A stretch of DNA of 6,310 nucleotides from a bacterium. GTDB lineage: Bacteria; Planctomycetota; UBA1135; UBA2386. This document shows positions 1-6,310 of this stretch, piece by piece; the stretch's first letter is position 1, and the number at the start of each line of letters is the position of its first letter. Made by a program: the position numbers and the translations under genes. Where the stretch lies: positions 1 to 6,310 of the forward strand of contig DRKG01000186.1 of NCBI GenBank assembly GCA_011051855.1, given 5' to 3'. Below the pieces are notes generated by a model. It saw nothing but the letters and a program-made list of their open reading frames with translations, searched no databases and had not been told where the DNA came from.

Positions 1-2698
1 GGTCGGCGTCGACGTCCCCGGGGAGCTGGCCCGCGACGTAGACCGGACCGGTCACGCGACCGAGCCCGAGCACCGCGACACTCGGCCCACCGCCGGCGCC
101 GAGCGCCCGCACCTGCCACGCATCCTTGTCGACGATCGCAGCCGCGACCTCGACGGTGCCCGGGTTGGTCTGCTGCACGGTAGCCGTGACCCGCATGCGC
201 GTCGTCGTGTCGCCCTTCAGCACCAGACCGTTCAGCACCACCGGCACTTCCTGGCACGGCTGGATCGCCGGCAGACCGCCGACCGTGGTCACGACGGCGC
301 CATCGCGAAGCACCTGCACACCGACGACGTTGCTCGCATCGGCGCCATGGCCGGTCACGAACAACTGCAACGCATCGACGACCAAATCGCGCGGCGTCAG
401 GTTCACCAGGTCGAACGTCAGGAGATCGACCTCGCCGTGGTCGACGAAGCGCACGTCGCCGGGGCTGCTGACCGGCTCGACCGCCAAGCCTTCGCCGAGG
501 TCGGTCAGCAGATCGAACTGCAACAACACCCCATCCTCGGCGCCGAACAGCTGCCCCTGGCGCGCGATCGGCGCCACCGGGAAGTCGAACGAGTAGCTGA
601 AGCCGGCGGCCGTCGCGAGGCCGTTGTCCTCGAACTCGACCGCGAGCAGCGAGTCCTGCCCCACGCCGCCGAAGTAGCTGGCCCACGACATCGTGGTGGC
701 GGCGGTGTCGTAGAGCGCGGCGAAGCCATCGATGCTGCCGCTGCCGAACTGGGTCTGGGGTGCGCCGACCGTGACCGGGAAACCGGCACCGGCCTCGCCC
801 ACGACCATCATGCCGAACTGCGACAGGTCGAGATCGCGCACGCGGTCGTTGCCGCCGCCGCCGATCCACGTCGAATGCAGCAGCGTCTGGCCGAACACCG
901 AAATCCGCGACAAGAACCCGTCGTAGTCGCCGCCGGCGACCTGCTGCGGCGCGCTCGCCGTGACCGGGTAGTTGGCCGAGTTGGTGAAGCCGCCGATCCA
1001 GACCGAGCCGTCGGTGGCGAACTTGACCGTCTGCGCGGCGTCCTCGTCGGCCCCGCCCATGTAGGTCGAGAACACCGCCGTCGCCGCGTTCGCGCCCAAC
1101 CGGGTGACGATGGCGTCGATCCCGCCCGCGTTCGTCGGCCGAACCACGTTGGTCGTCGTCGGATAGTCGGCGCTGTAGGTCCAGCCGGCGACGACCAGAT
1201 CGCCGGTAGTGGCTTCGAGGTCGACCGCGAGCAACTGATCCGACGCCGTTCCCCCGAGGAACGTGCCGAACGGCATCGCCTGCCCGCTCGGAGCGACGGC
1301 GAGCACGAAGCCGTCCGACTGCGCCGAGGGCACACCCTGGAAAGCGGGCTGGAAGCCCCCGGCCGGCATCGGGAAGTCGTCGGACGACGTCCAGCCGACG
1401 ACCGCGGCATCGCCGTTCGGCAGCAGCAACACGTCCTCGGCAACGTCATCCTGGCTGCCGCCGAGGTAGGTCGACGCCAGCAGCGCGCTGCCGTCGGCGG
1501 AAAGCCGCGACACGAACGCGTCACCGACCTCGATGAAGATGCTGGCGCCCGCGTACGCAGACTGCACGGCACCGGTGGTGGTCGGGAAGTCGAGCGAGTT
1601 GGTGAAGCCGACCACGGTCGCGATCTGCGCGCCGTCGACCGCGACCCCGCGCACCTGTTCCTGCGCGCTGCCGCCGAGGTAGGTCGCGAACGTCAGCGCC
1701 TGTCCGTCGTCGGTCATGCGCACCACGAAGGCGTCGTTGCCGCCGGTCTCCGCAAACGCGCCAGTGGTGGTCGGGAAGTCGGTCGAACCCGACCAGCCCA
1801 CCGCCCAGATGCCCTGGCCCGGCTGCCACTTGATGTCGTGGATGCGGTCGGTTGCACCACCGCCGAGGAACGACCCCCAGACGACCCCGGGGTCGACGAC
1901 GGTCGCCGCGTCGGGGTCGAGAACGTCGACCGCGCGAAAGCCGTAGCGCCGGGTTCCGAGCAGCTCGAACGCGATCTCGACCGGCCGGCGGCCGCTGCCG
2001 TCGATCTGCCAGGCGACCGGCGCCTCCTGCACCAGTTCGTGGCGGCCGTCCGGCGTCGACACCGTCGCGACCAGCCGACCGCGATCGTCGAGACGCAGGC
2101 AGTCCACGCCGTCACATTCGGCCACGAACCGCGATAGATCCGCGCCGGCCGCAAGCAACAGGTCGTATTCGAAGGCGCCCGCAGCCCCAGCGCGCAACGG
2201 ACGGAAGTGCACGTCGATGCCCGGATGGACCTGCTGCATCGTGACCGACGCAAACGCCGGCACGTCGGTGACATGGCGGTCGACCGGTCCCTTCAGGAAG
2301 TGGTGCCGGCCGCCGAGTTCCTCGCCGGTAGTGAAGCCCTCGGTGGTCGCGCCGACGAAGCGCGTGCGCACCACCGCGCCCGTGCAACGGCGACCGGGTC
2401 GCCGTTCGTCCTCCTGCGACCATCGCTCGAGCCGCAGCGAGAAGCCGTCGTCGGTCAGCCACGCGCTGGTGTCGCCGAGCACGGCGAAGCGCGCGGTCGG
2501 GTGCCACTGTCCGCGGTTGGGCACGAACCGGGTCGCGGCCAGAGCCGACAGGCGCGGCAACGCCGTCGGGGCAGCCGCATCTTCACCCAGCCCGGGCGCG
2601 GGCCGAGCCGTCGGCGACGGACTGCACACCGCCAGCGCGACGGCACCGGCGGCAAGGATGGCAAGCGGGATCGCACGCATGTTCTGGCCGAGAAGCAT
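1..2698 (-). CDS. Secreted SBBP-repeat beta-propeller protein, 3' end beyond the window
   Basis: A single minus-strand frame stays open for 899 codons from ATG 2698 to the window edge, so the C-terminus is missing. Residues 7-25 form a hydrophobic export signal. C25 follows L-A-V, a poor lipobox, so ordinary signal-peptidase cleavage is more likely than lipidation. Residues 58-64 read FVPNRGQ, like the F-x-x-N-x-G-Q opening typical of the N-terminal domain (DUF7948 type) of SBBP proteins; that domain runs to about 270. Seven repeats follow, each opening with a [ST][FYW][LMIF]GG core: near residues 275, 338, 409, 478, 544, 609 and 673, spaced 63-71 residues, most with GxTxSxDFPTT later in the unit. 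This matches the SBBP repeat (PF06739) and a seven-bladed propeller. Residues 732-890 look like a beta-sandwich, and the visible end, PGDVDAD, could begin a dockerin-like calcium site. Ligand and role are unknown. ATG 2680 is an alternative start giving a more usual signal peptide; neither start has a clear ribosome-binding site. Confidence 0.88.
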   Translation of the reverse strand, partial: MLLGQNMRAIPLAILAAGAVALAVCSPSPTARPAPGLGEDAAAPTALPRLSALAATRFVPNRGQWHPTARFAVLGDTSAWLTDDGFSLRLERWSQEDERRPGRRCTGAVVRTRFVGATTEGFTTGEELGGRHHFLKGPVDRHVTDVPAFASVTMQQVHPGIDVHFRPLRAGAAGAFEYDLLLAAGADLSRFVAECDGVDCLRLDDRGRLVATVSTPDGRHELVQEAPVAWQIDGSGRRPVEIAFELLGTRRYGFRAVDVLDPDAATVVDPGVVWGSFLGGGATDRIHDIKWQPGQGIWAVGWSGSTDFPTTTGAFAETGGNDAFVVRMTDDGQALTFATYLGGSAQEQVRGVAVDGAQIATVVGFTNSLDFPTTTGAVQSAYAGASIFIEVGDAFVSRLSADGSALLASTYLGGSQDDVAEDVLLLPNGDAAVVGWTSSDDFPMPAGGFQPAFQGVPSAQSDGFVLAVAPSGQAMPFGTFLGGTASDQLLAVDLEATTGDLVVAGWTYSADYPTTTNVVRPTNAGGIDAIVTRLGANAATAVFSTYMGGADEDAAQTVKFATDGSVWIGGFTNSANYPVTASAPQQVAGGDYDGFLSRISVFGQTLLHSTWIGGGGNDRVRDLDLSQFGMMVVGEAGAGFPVTVGAPQTQFGSGSIDGFAALYDTAATTMSWASYFGGVGQDSLLAVEFEDNGLATAAGFSYSFDFPVAPIARQGQLFGAEDGVLLQFDLLTDLGEGLAVEPVSSPGDVRFVDHGEVDLLTFDLVNLTPRDLVVDALQLFVTGHGADASNVVGVQVLRDGAVVTTVGGLPAIQPCQEVPVVLNGLVLKGDTTTRMRVTATVQQTNPGTVEVAAAIVDKDAWQVRALGAGGGPSVAVLGLGRVTGPVYVAGQLPGDVDAD

Positions 2699-2780
2699 AT
2701 CAGGCGAGGTGCCCGACCGGGGGCGGCCGTGTCGTGTTGGGACAGCGAAGAAGCAGCCGGTGGCATCGGCCGGCCCGCGA

Positions 2781-3848
2781 TCAGTCGTCGTCTTCGCCCA
2801 GCTTGACCGCGTTGGCGCCGGACACGCCCATCGCCTTGAGCACGTTGCGCTCGAGCCGGCGCTCGAGCCGGCGGAGCGTACGCGAGTCGGCACTCTCGAG
2901 CGTGATCGAGCCGCCTGCGACCGACCCGTGGCCGCCGCACGAACCGTCTTCGCCCTCGATGCCGGCCTTGATCAGGCTCCAGGCGTCACCGCCGGGCTGG
3001 GTGCGCACCGACACGTAGTAGCTCTGGCCGACCAGGCCGCCGCAGAACACCGCCCGCGTGCCTTCCATGCGCAGCAATAGGTCCGCGACCTCGGCGACCA
3101 TCTCGGCGCTGGGCGTGCGGCCGAGCGAGCACAGGGTCAGGCCGTCGTACAGCCGCACCTTGCTGAGCGCGTCCTTCAGCGTGCGGAAGTAGGCGACCGG
3201 CAGGTTCGGGTTGGTGATCGCGGCCAGGCGCTGGCGGTCGATGTGGTGCGACAGGAACTCGAACACCTGCACGTCGAAGTCGCTGACGTTGCGCGACAGG
3301 TCGGCGGTGTCGGTGCGGATGCCGTAGGCGAGCGCGGTGGCGGCCCGCGTGCTCGGCACGACGCCGGCGTTGAGCAGGTGGCCGGCCACGATCGAACTGG
3401 TGGCGCCGACATCCGGGCGCACGTCGACGAACGCGGTCACGTCGGGATCGATCGCCGCATCGTCGCAGACGTGGTGGTCGATGACGATGTCCACGGTCGT
3501 TCCCGCCGGAACGAACGTGTGGCCGAAGCCCGGCTGGGTGTCGACCAGTGCGACACAGTCGAAATCGGCCAGCTTGACGGTGTCGAGCCGATCCATCTCG
3601 ATGCCGAGTTCGCGCACCATCGCTTGGTTCTCGGCGCGCAGGATCTTGCCGGTGATCGCCAGCTTGCTGTCGACGCCGGCCGCCAACCGCGCGAACTCCT
3701 GCAAGCCGACCGCGCCGCCGAGCGAATCGGGGTCCGGGTTGTTGTGGGTCAGCACCAACAGCCGCTGCCGTGTCCTGAGCAGGTCACGCAGCAGTTCGGT
3801 CCTGGCAGCGCCGGTTTGAGCTAGCTTGGCCAAAAGGGATGTGGTCAT
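2781..3848 (-). CDS. DHH/DHHA1 family phosphoesterase (NrnA / exopolyphosphatase-like)
   Basis: This 355-residue protein has the full DHH superfamily layout. Motif I is HNNPDPD at 35-41, motif II has D103 in LVDT, motif III is D124-H125-H126, and motif IV is GIRTDT with D180. These Asp and His residues bind the catalytic metal ions, usually Mn2+. A C-terminal DHHA1 substrate domain follows, with R282, GG at 286-287 and the glycine motif GGHGSVAGG at 305-313. Relatives hydrolyse short oligoribonucleotides, pAp, cyclic-dinucleotide products or short polyphosphate; the exact substrate cannot be read from sequence. Motif I has HNNPDPD where NrnA proteins usually have a HxxPDGD form, a variant I associate with a less studied subgroup. 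There is no signal peptide, so it should be cytoplasmic. It lies 69 bases after the TIM-barrel gene and 82 bases before the propeller gene on the same strand. ATG 3848 lacks a good Shine-Dalgarno site. Confidence 0.93.
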   Translation of the reverse strand: MTTSLLAKLAQTGAARTELLRDLLRTRQRLLVLTHNNPDPDSLGGAVGLQEFARLAAGVDSKLAITGKILRAENQAMVRELGIEMDRLDTVKLADFDCVALVDTQPGFGHTFVPAGTTVDIVIDHHVCDDAAIDPDVTAFVDVRPDVGATSSIVAGHLLNAGVVPSTRAATALAYGIRTDTADLSRNVSDFDVQVFEFLSHHIDRQRLAAITNPNLPVAYFRTLKDALSKVRLYDGLTLCSLGRTPSAEMVAEVADLLLRMEGTRAVFCGGLVGQSYYVSVRTQPGGDAWSLIKAGIEGEDGSCGGHGSVAGGSITLESADSRTLRRLERRLERNVLKAMGVSGANAVKLGEDDD

Positions 3849-3917
3849 CGGGGACGTGCCGGAGGGCTCGGGACCGCAATACGCCCTGCATCGGTCGATC
3901 GGCCGAGATCACTTGTG

Positions 3918-4811
3918 TCACAGGCCGTACTTGTCGAGACAGGAGCGCATGCCGGCAAGTTCTCCGGGGGTGACCGAGAGATCGAGTTCCAGCACGACCG
4001 GGAGGGGGCTCCCGGTGCGGGGTACATAGGTGGCGCACAGGCCGTAGTCTACCCCACCGGCGCCCGGCGGCAGGTAGAGGCCATCCGGGGAGGCGTCCCC
4101 TAACGTCATTCCTTGCAACCGGTTACCGAACGTCTCCAGCCAGATGCCCTGCGCCTCGCCGAGAATCTGTTCGCGCCGGGCGCAAAGCGCGGCGTCGTGC
4201 CAGTAGCCGAGGCGCCGGCCGCCGAGGTCCTCGACGATGTCCTGCAGCGCCTCCGGGTCGAGCACGGCCCGCAGGCTCCGGCTCTGGGTTACACAGAAAT
4301 GCATGTCCGGAAAGGACTTGACGATCGAAAACAGCTCGCGGCAGGCGCGGTCGACGGCGGCGTCGCGGCCGACCTTGCGCCGCGCGAGCAGGGCGTGGGC
4401 GCGTTCCTGGTTCCAGTCGTAGCCCGGCTCGCCGACGTCTTCGGCTTCGATCTCACCGGGGATTCCAACCACCCCGAGGTCGAGCACCACCCGCGGCGTG
4501 CCGAGCTCGCGCGCCACCCGCACGGCGTCCGCCACGGCCCGGTGCGCCACCGAGCGCTCCCCTTCGGAGTGTGAACACAAGGCGGCCGTGCTCGAACGTT
4601 CGTCGACCGGGTTGTTGCCGCGCACGACCGGAAACGCGACCGGCAGATCGGCCGCGGCCGCACGCAGCGCGGACCACGCGACCGGACGCGGTCCCGGCGA
4701 AGCCGCCAAGCCCCCGAAGCCGTTGTCGAGCACCGAAACCAAGAGAGCGTTCGGGTCACTCGGCCCGTGCACACTGGCCCAGGCCGACGCGAGGAATCTT
4801 TGCACCTGCAT
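3918..4811 (-). CDS. TIM-barrel, sugar phosphate isomerase/epimerase-like protein
   Basis: A 297-residue soluble protein resembling the xylose isomerase-like / AP endonuclease 2 TIM-barrel superfamily. Supporting features are the helix-strand unit around residues 93-113 (ADAVRVARELG then RVVLDLG), the LGYWHDA strand at 201-207 with H205 and D206, the segment LQGMTLGDA at 232-240 followed by the loop LPPGAGGVDY at 247-256, and a final strand VVLELDLS at 272-279 with E275. Members isomerise or epimerise sugars or related compounds using a divalent metal. Several expected ligands look altered here: the strand at 172-179 (FCVTQSRS) lacks the usual Glu, and TLGDA replaces the more common HxxDA. 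Activity or metal use may therefore differ, or it may be a distant family. It is the first of three minus-strand genes. ATG 4811 is preceded by a weak GGAAAA about 9 bases upstream. Confidence 0.72.
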   Translation of the reverse strand: MQVQRFLASAWASVHGPSDPNALLVSVLDNGFGGLAASPGPRPVAWSALRAAAADLPVAFPVVRGNNPVDERSSTAALCSHSEGERSVAHRAVADAVRVARELGTPRVVLDLGVVGIPGEIEAEDVGEPGYDWNQERAHALLARRKVGRDAAVDRACRELFSIVKSFPDMHFCVTQSRSLRAVLDPEALQDIVEDLGGRRLGYWHDAALCARREQILGEAQGIWLETFGNRLQGMTLGDASPDGLYLPPGAGGVDYGLCATYVPRTGSPLPVVLELDLSVTPGELAGMRSCLDKYGL

Positions 4812-4898
4812 GTTGAGCGTTTTCCAGAATGGCGCCGACGGCGCTACTCTCCAGATTCACCCGACGCTTCGTCGAATCCAAGACCTGAGGTGCCCCCG
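4812..4898. promoter_or_regulatory. Divergent intergenic region
   Basis: These 87 bases separate the minus-strand TIM-barrel gene from the plus-strand lipoprotein gene, so promoters for both should lie here. No convincing -35/-10 pair is visible on either strand. The best plus-strand -10 candidate is TACTCT at 4845-4850, with only a weak -35 match. A small 5-bp hairpin (4862-4866 with 4870-4874, CGACG/CGTCG) lies in the presumed leader of the lipoprotein gene. Confidence 0.4.
4887..4892 (+). promoter_or_regulatory. Ribosome binding site of the coiled-coil lipoprotein
   Basis: GAGGTG, with the GAGG core ending 8 bases before ATG 4899. It is the clearest Shine-Dalgarno match in the window. Together with the signal peptide that starts at this ATG, it fixes the start here rather than at the in-frame ATG 4767, which would overlap the opposite-strand gene. 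Confidence 0.7.
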
Positions 4899-5936
4899 AT
4901 GAACAGATCCCTCGTTGTCACGCCCATGATCGCGCTGTTGTGCAGCATCGTCGGCTGCCGTGCGCAAGACGAGCGCCGCGAACTGAAGAACTCGATCACC
5001 CGCTTGGAGCAGAAGCTCGAGGCGACCGACCGCTACCTGAACAACCTGCAGAAGGAGACTTCGGTCGCGCGCGACGCGCACCTGCAGGAGCTGCGGCAGA
5101 AGGACGCCGAGATCTCGAAGCTGCGCGGCGTGATCGAGCGCCAGGAGGCCGAGCTGAAGCGGCAGCACGAAGAGCTCGAACGCGAGCTGCGCGCGCGCGA
5201 GGAGCAGTTCCGCCGCGCGAGCGAAGCCCACCAGAAGGACAGGCAGCGCACGGAGGAGAAGGCCCACGAGGCCGTGCGCAACCTCGAACACCGTTTGCAG
5301 GAGGCACAGCGACACGCCGAAACGGAGCGCGCGCGACACGAAGACGCACAGCAGCGCTTCGAGCGCCGCCTGCACGAACTCGAAGGGCAATTGGCGAAGA
5401 CGACTGCCGCGCGCGACGAGCTGGCCGCCAAGCTCGAGCACACCCAGCGCCGCGAGCACGAAAGCCGCGATCGCGCCATCGAGCAACTGCGCCGCGAACG
5501 CCAGGCCGTCGAGAAACTGCGCGCCGCCATCGAAAAGGAGATCGTCGCCGCCCACCGCTCACGAGAGCACCGGGAGGCCGCCGTGGTCGCCAAGCTGAAG
5601 TTCCAGAACGCCAAGCTCGAAAAGGAGCTCGTCGTGCTGCGGGAAAAGCTCGAATCAACCGTGGCCAAGTCCGGGAAAGCGACCGCCCGCGCACCCCGCG
5701 AACCGAGCGACGGCGCGCACGAAGTCGAAGGCCAGACCGTCACCGGCGTCGGCACCCTGATCATCCACGCCGAAGACGGCACCGTGAACGTGCACATCCA
5801 CGGCGGCACACCGCCGGCCCCGAAGGTCACCCAGAAGGCCACCCCGAAGGCACCCAAAGCCCCCCGCCGCGCAATGCGCATGCACCGCCCCCGCAGAAGC
5901 GGCAAGGGGCACGGGGCGGCGAAGAAGATCAACTGA
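4899..5936 (+). CDS. Coiled-coil lipoprotein with basic C-terminal tail
   Basis: A 345-residue exported protein. Residues 1-19 are a lipoprotein signal peptide and IVGC at 17-20 is a good lipobox, so C20 should be lipidated. Residues 24 to about 257 are rich in Glu, Arg, Gln, Lys, Ala and Leu with heptad-like spacing and almost no Pro or Gly, indicating a long continuous coiled coil that could reach tens of nanometres into the periplasm. Residues 277-302 change abruptly to an alternating hydrophobic stretch ending TVNVHIHGG, probably one or two beta hairpins. Residues 304-345 form a Pro/Lys/Arg/Ala tail (TPPAPK, repeated PKAPK-type units, RRAMRMHRPRR). The tail could contact anionic polymers such as wall material or nucleic acid; that is inference. 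I recognise no named family. Spanning or scaffolding between membrane and wall is the simplest guess. It stands alone, divergent from the gene at 4811. Confidence 0.88.
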   Translation: MNRSLVVTPMIALLCSIVGCRAQDERRELKNSITRLEQKLEATDRYLNNLQKETSVARDAHLQELRQKDAEISKLRGVIERQEAELKRQHEELERELRAREEQFRRASEAHQKDRQRTEEKAHEAVRNLEHRLQEAQRHAETERARHEDAQQRFERRLHELEGQLAKTTAARDELAAKLEHTQRREHESRDRAIEQLRRERQAVEKLRAAIEKEIVAAHRSREHREAAVVAKLKFQNAKLEKELVVLREKLESTVAKSGKATARAPREPSDGAHEVEGQTVTGVGTLIIHAEDGTVNVHIHGGTPPAPKVTQKATPKAPKAPRRAMRMHRPRRSGKGHGAAKKIN

Positions 5937-5970
5937 CGGCCGCGGCGCCGCAATGGATGGGGAATGCGCT

Positions 5971-5988
5971 GCGGTCGAGACCGACCGC
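5971..5988 (+). terminator. Hairpin downstream of the lipoprotein gene, possible terminator
   Basis: A perfect 6-bp GC-rich stem (GCGGTC with GACCGC) around a 6-base loop begins 35 bases after the stop codon at 5934-5936. There is no T-rich run after it, so it is not a standard intrinsic terminator. It may stabilise the mRNA end or be chance in GC-rich DNA. Confidence 0.25.
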
Positions 5989-6008
5989 TGGCGCGGCGGC
6001 GCGGCGTC

Positions 6009-6017
6009 TGGTAGACT
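6009..6017 (+). promoter_or_regulatory. Possible extended -10 promoter element for the structured RNA
   Basis: TGGTAGACT matches the extended -10 pattern TGnTAnnnT. No good -35 lies at the usual distance. Transcription would start near 6024, just ahead of the first helices of the structured RNA. Supported only by the motif and its placement. Confidence 0.28.
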
Positions 6018-6023
6018 TCCCCG

Positions 6024-6290
6024 TGCACGAAAGAGTTGGGCCGACGCCCATGCCAACCTGCCCGCTCGGGCAAGGTGGACCGCGACAGCGAGTGTGGCTC
6101 CGATGGGAGCAACGAAGCGAGCGAAACGCGTCGACCCCGCCCACCGTGCCGGGTGTCCGCGCCCGTGGTCCGCGGGCGTCGCCGATTTAGTGACTACTTG
6201 CAGGGCGACTCACCAAGTGCTGCTAAAGCGTCGGTGGTGCGTCTGAGTCCGGGCATCGCCGCGCGAGCGGTGATCCGGACGACACGTACC
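6024..6290 (+). ncRNA. Candidate structured RNA, possibly an IscB-type omega (HEARO) RNA
   Basis: This stretch has no credible protein gene but many nested or adjacent helices. (1) TGGGC 6037-6041 pairs with GCCCA 6046-6050. (2) 6069-6078 pairs with 6141-6150, 9 bp with one A-G mismatch, enclosing CGAC/GTCG (6083-6086 with 6130-6133) extended by GCG/CGC across a bulged A, and a GCTCC/GGAGC hairpin (6097-6110). (3) A hairpin at 6159-6179 has a CGCCCG/CGGGCG stem. (4) 6181-6235 pairs through CCGATTTAG with CTAAA and TCGG, with an inner ACTTG/CAAGT helix. (5) 6236-6290 has 21 bp and a GCGA tetraloop. GGGT 6151-6154 could pair with ACCC 6300-6303 to close helices 3-5. G-U pairs at 6181/6235, 6239/6287 and 6258/6271 would be A-C mismatches on the other strand, favouring this orientation. 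I see no RNase P, tmRNA, SRP or tRNA signatures. Length, compact folding and an ORF start directly downstream resemble omega RNAs; the identity is unproven and the 5' boundary is uncertain. Confidence 0.5.
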
Positions 6291-6292
6291 TG

Positions 6293-6310
6293 ATGCAAAA
6301 CCCTGTTGAC
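6293..6310 (+). CDS. Start of a downstream ORF, truncated by the window edge
   Basis: ATG 6293 opens a frame reading MQNPVD before the window ends. It lies 3 bases after the last RNA stem and has no clear Shine-Dalgarno site. Six codons cannot identify a protein. The position is where an IscB-type nuclease would begin if the RNA upstream is an omega RNA. The ATG may equally be chance. Confidence 0.25.

Noticed and set aside
347..2137. Plus-strand open frame of 596 codons antisense to the propeller gene
   Set aside because: Its translation is rich in Arg, Ala, Val, Gly and His with no domain pattern. It is the mirror of a high-GC gene whose own strand shows a signal peptide and seven clear repeats.
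4767..4898. Upstream in-frame extension of the lipoprotein gene to ATG 4767
   Set aside because: It would overlap the opposite gene, bury the signal peptide and ignore the GAGGTG site before ATG 4899.
4857..5555. Minus-strand open frame of 232 codons, Leu/Ala-rich, antisense to the lipoprotein gene
   Set aside because: It is the complement of the coiled-coil codons (CTC/CTG from GAG/CAG). The plus strand has a ribosome binding site, lipobox and coherent coiled coil.
6013..6024. On the minus strand, GGGGAAGTC resembles the RNase P RNA GAGGAAAGTC box
   Set aside because: One base short, and no other RNase P conserved region is present on either strand.
6072..6084. T-box-like sequence AAGGTGGACCGCG
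   Set aside because: It lacks one base of the T-box consensus (UGGNACC), and I find no Stem I, specifier loop or matching CGTCCCTT-type strand downstream.
5033..6112. Minus-strand open frame of 359 codons, Ser/Arg/Cys-rich
   Set aside because: Low-complexity shadow of the lipoprotein gene extending into non-coding sequence; no domain-like segment.
6213..6235. On the minus strand, GCTTTAGCAGCA resembles the ALAA end of a tmRNA tag
   Set aside because: No stop codon follows directly, and there is no tmRNA 5' end or TTCRA loop on that strand; judged coincidence.
5953..6293. Short plus-strand open frames (5953-6246 and 6036-6293)
   Set aside because: Arg/Pro/Ala-rich translations without protein-like pattern, no ribosome binding sites, and they overlap the RNA helices.
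6292..6310. GATGCAAAACCCTG as a possible insertion-sequence terminus
   Set aside because: No inverted copy or target duplication is visible in the window, so an IS end cannot be supported.
1..6310. CRISPR arrays, tRNA, rRNA, long direct repeats
   Set aside because: None seen on either strand. The only repetition is the degenerate propeller repeat at the protein level.

Overview
The window is uniformly GC-rich bacterial DNA holding four protein genes and, at its right end, a stretch that looks like a structured RNA. The mix of genes (a large secreted SBBP-repeat beta-propeller, a DHH phosphoesterase with the HNNPDPD variant motif, a TIM-barrel isomerase-like protein, and weak or absent Shine-Dalgarno sites on three of the four genes) fits Planctomycetota best. 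Myxococcota or Acidobacteriota remain possible, and no rRNA or marker gene is present to settle it.

Layout. Positions 4811 down to 1 carry three genes on the minus strand with short gaps (69 and 82 bases), possibly one transcription unit: a xylose-isomerase-like TIM-barrel protein (4811-3918), a DHH/DHHA1 phosphoesterase (3848-2781), and a secreted seven-repeat SBBP propeller (2698 to beyond the left edge). An 87-base gap separates the first of these from a divergent plus-strand gene (4899-5936), a lipoprotein built almost entirely of coiled coil, ending in a short His-containing beta-like segment and a basic tail.

Right end. From about 6024 to 6290 there is no convincing protein gene, but there is a dense series of helices on the plus strand. 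It includes a 9-bp long-range helix with one mismatch, a GC hairpin, and two directly abutting 55-base stem-loops (6181-6235 and 6236-6290), the second capped by a GCGA (GNRA) loop. G-U pairs in the last two stems favour plus-strand transcription. Three bases after the last stem an ATG (6293) opens a frame reading MQNPVD that runs off the window. This layout of a structured RNA of a few hundred bases ending at an ORF start matches HEARO/omega RNAs upstream of IscB-type RNA-guided nucleases. That identification is a hypothesis, because the protein lies outside the window.

How the parts relate. The two large exported proteins (propeller and lipoprotein) point to cell-envelope functions, and the two minus-strand enzymes look like soluble metabolic proteins. 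Nothing in the sequence ties all four into one pathway. The right-end RNA is probably an independent, possibly mobile, unit inserted downstream of the lipoprotein gene.
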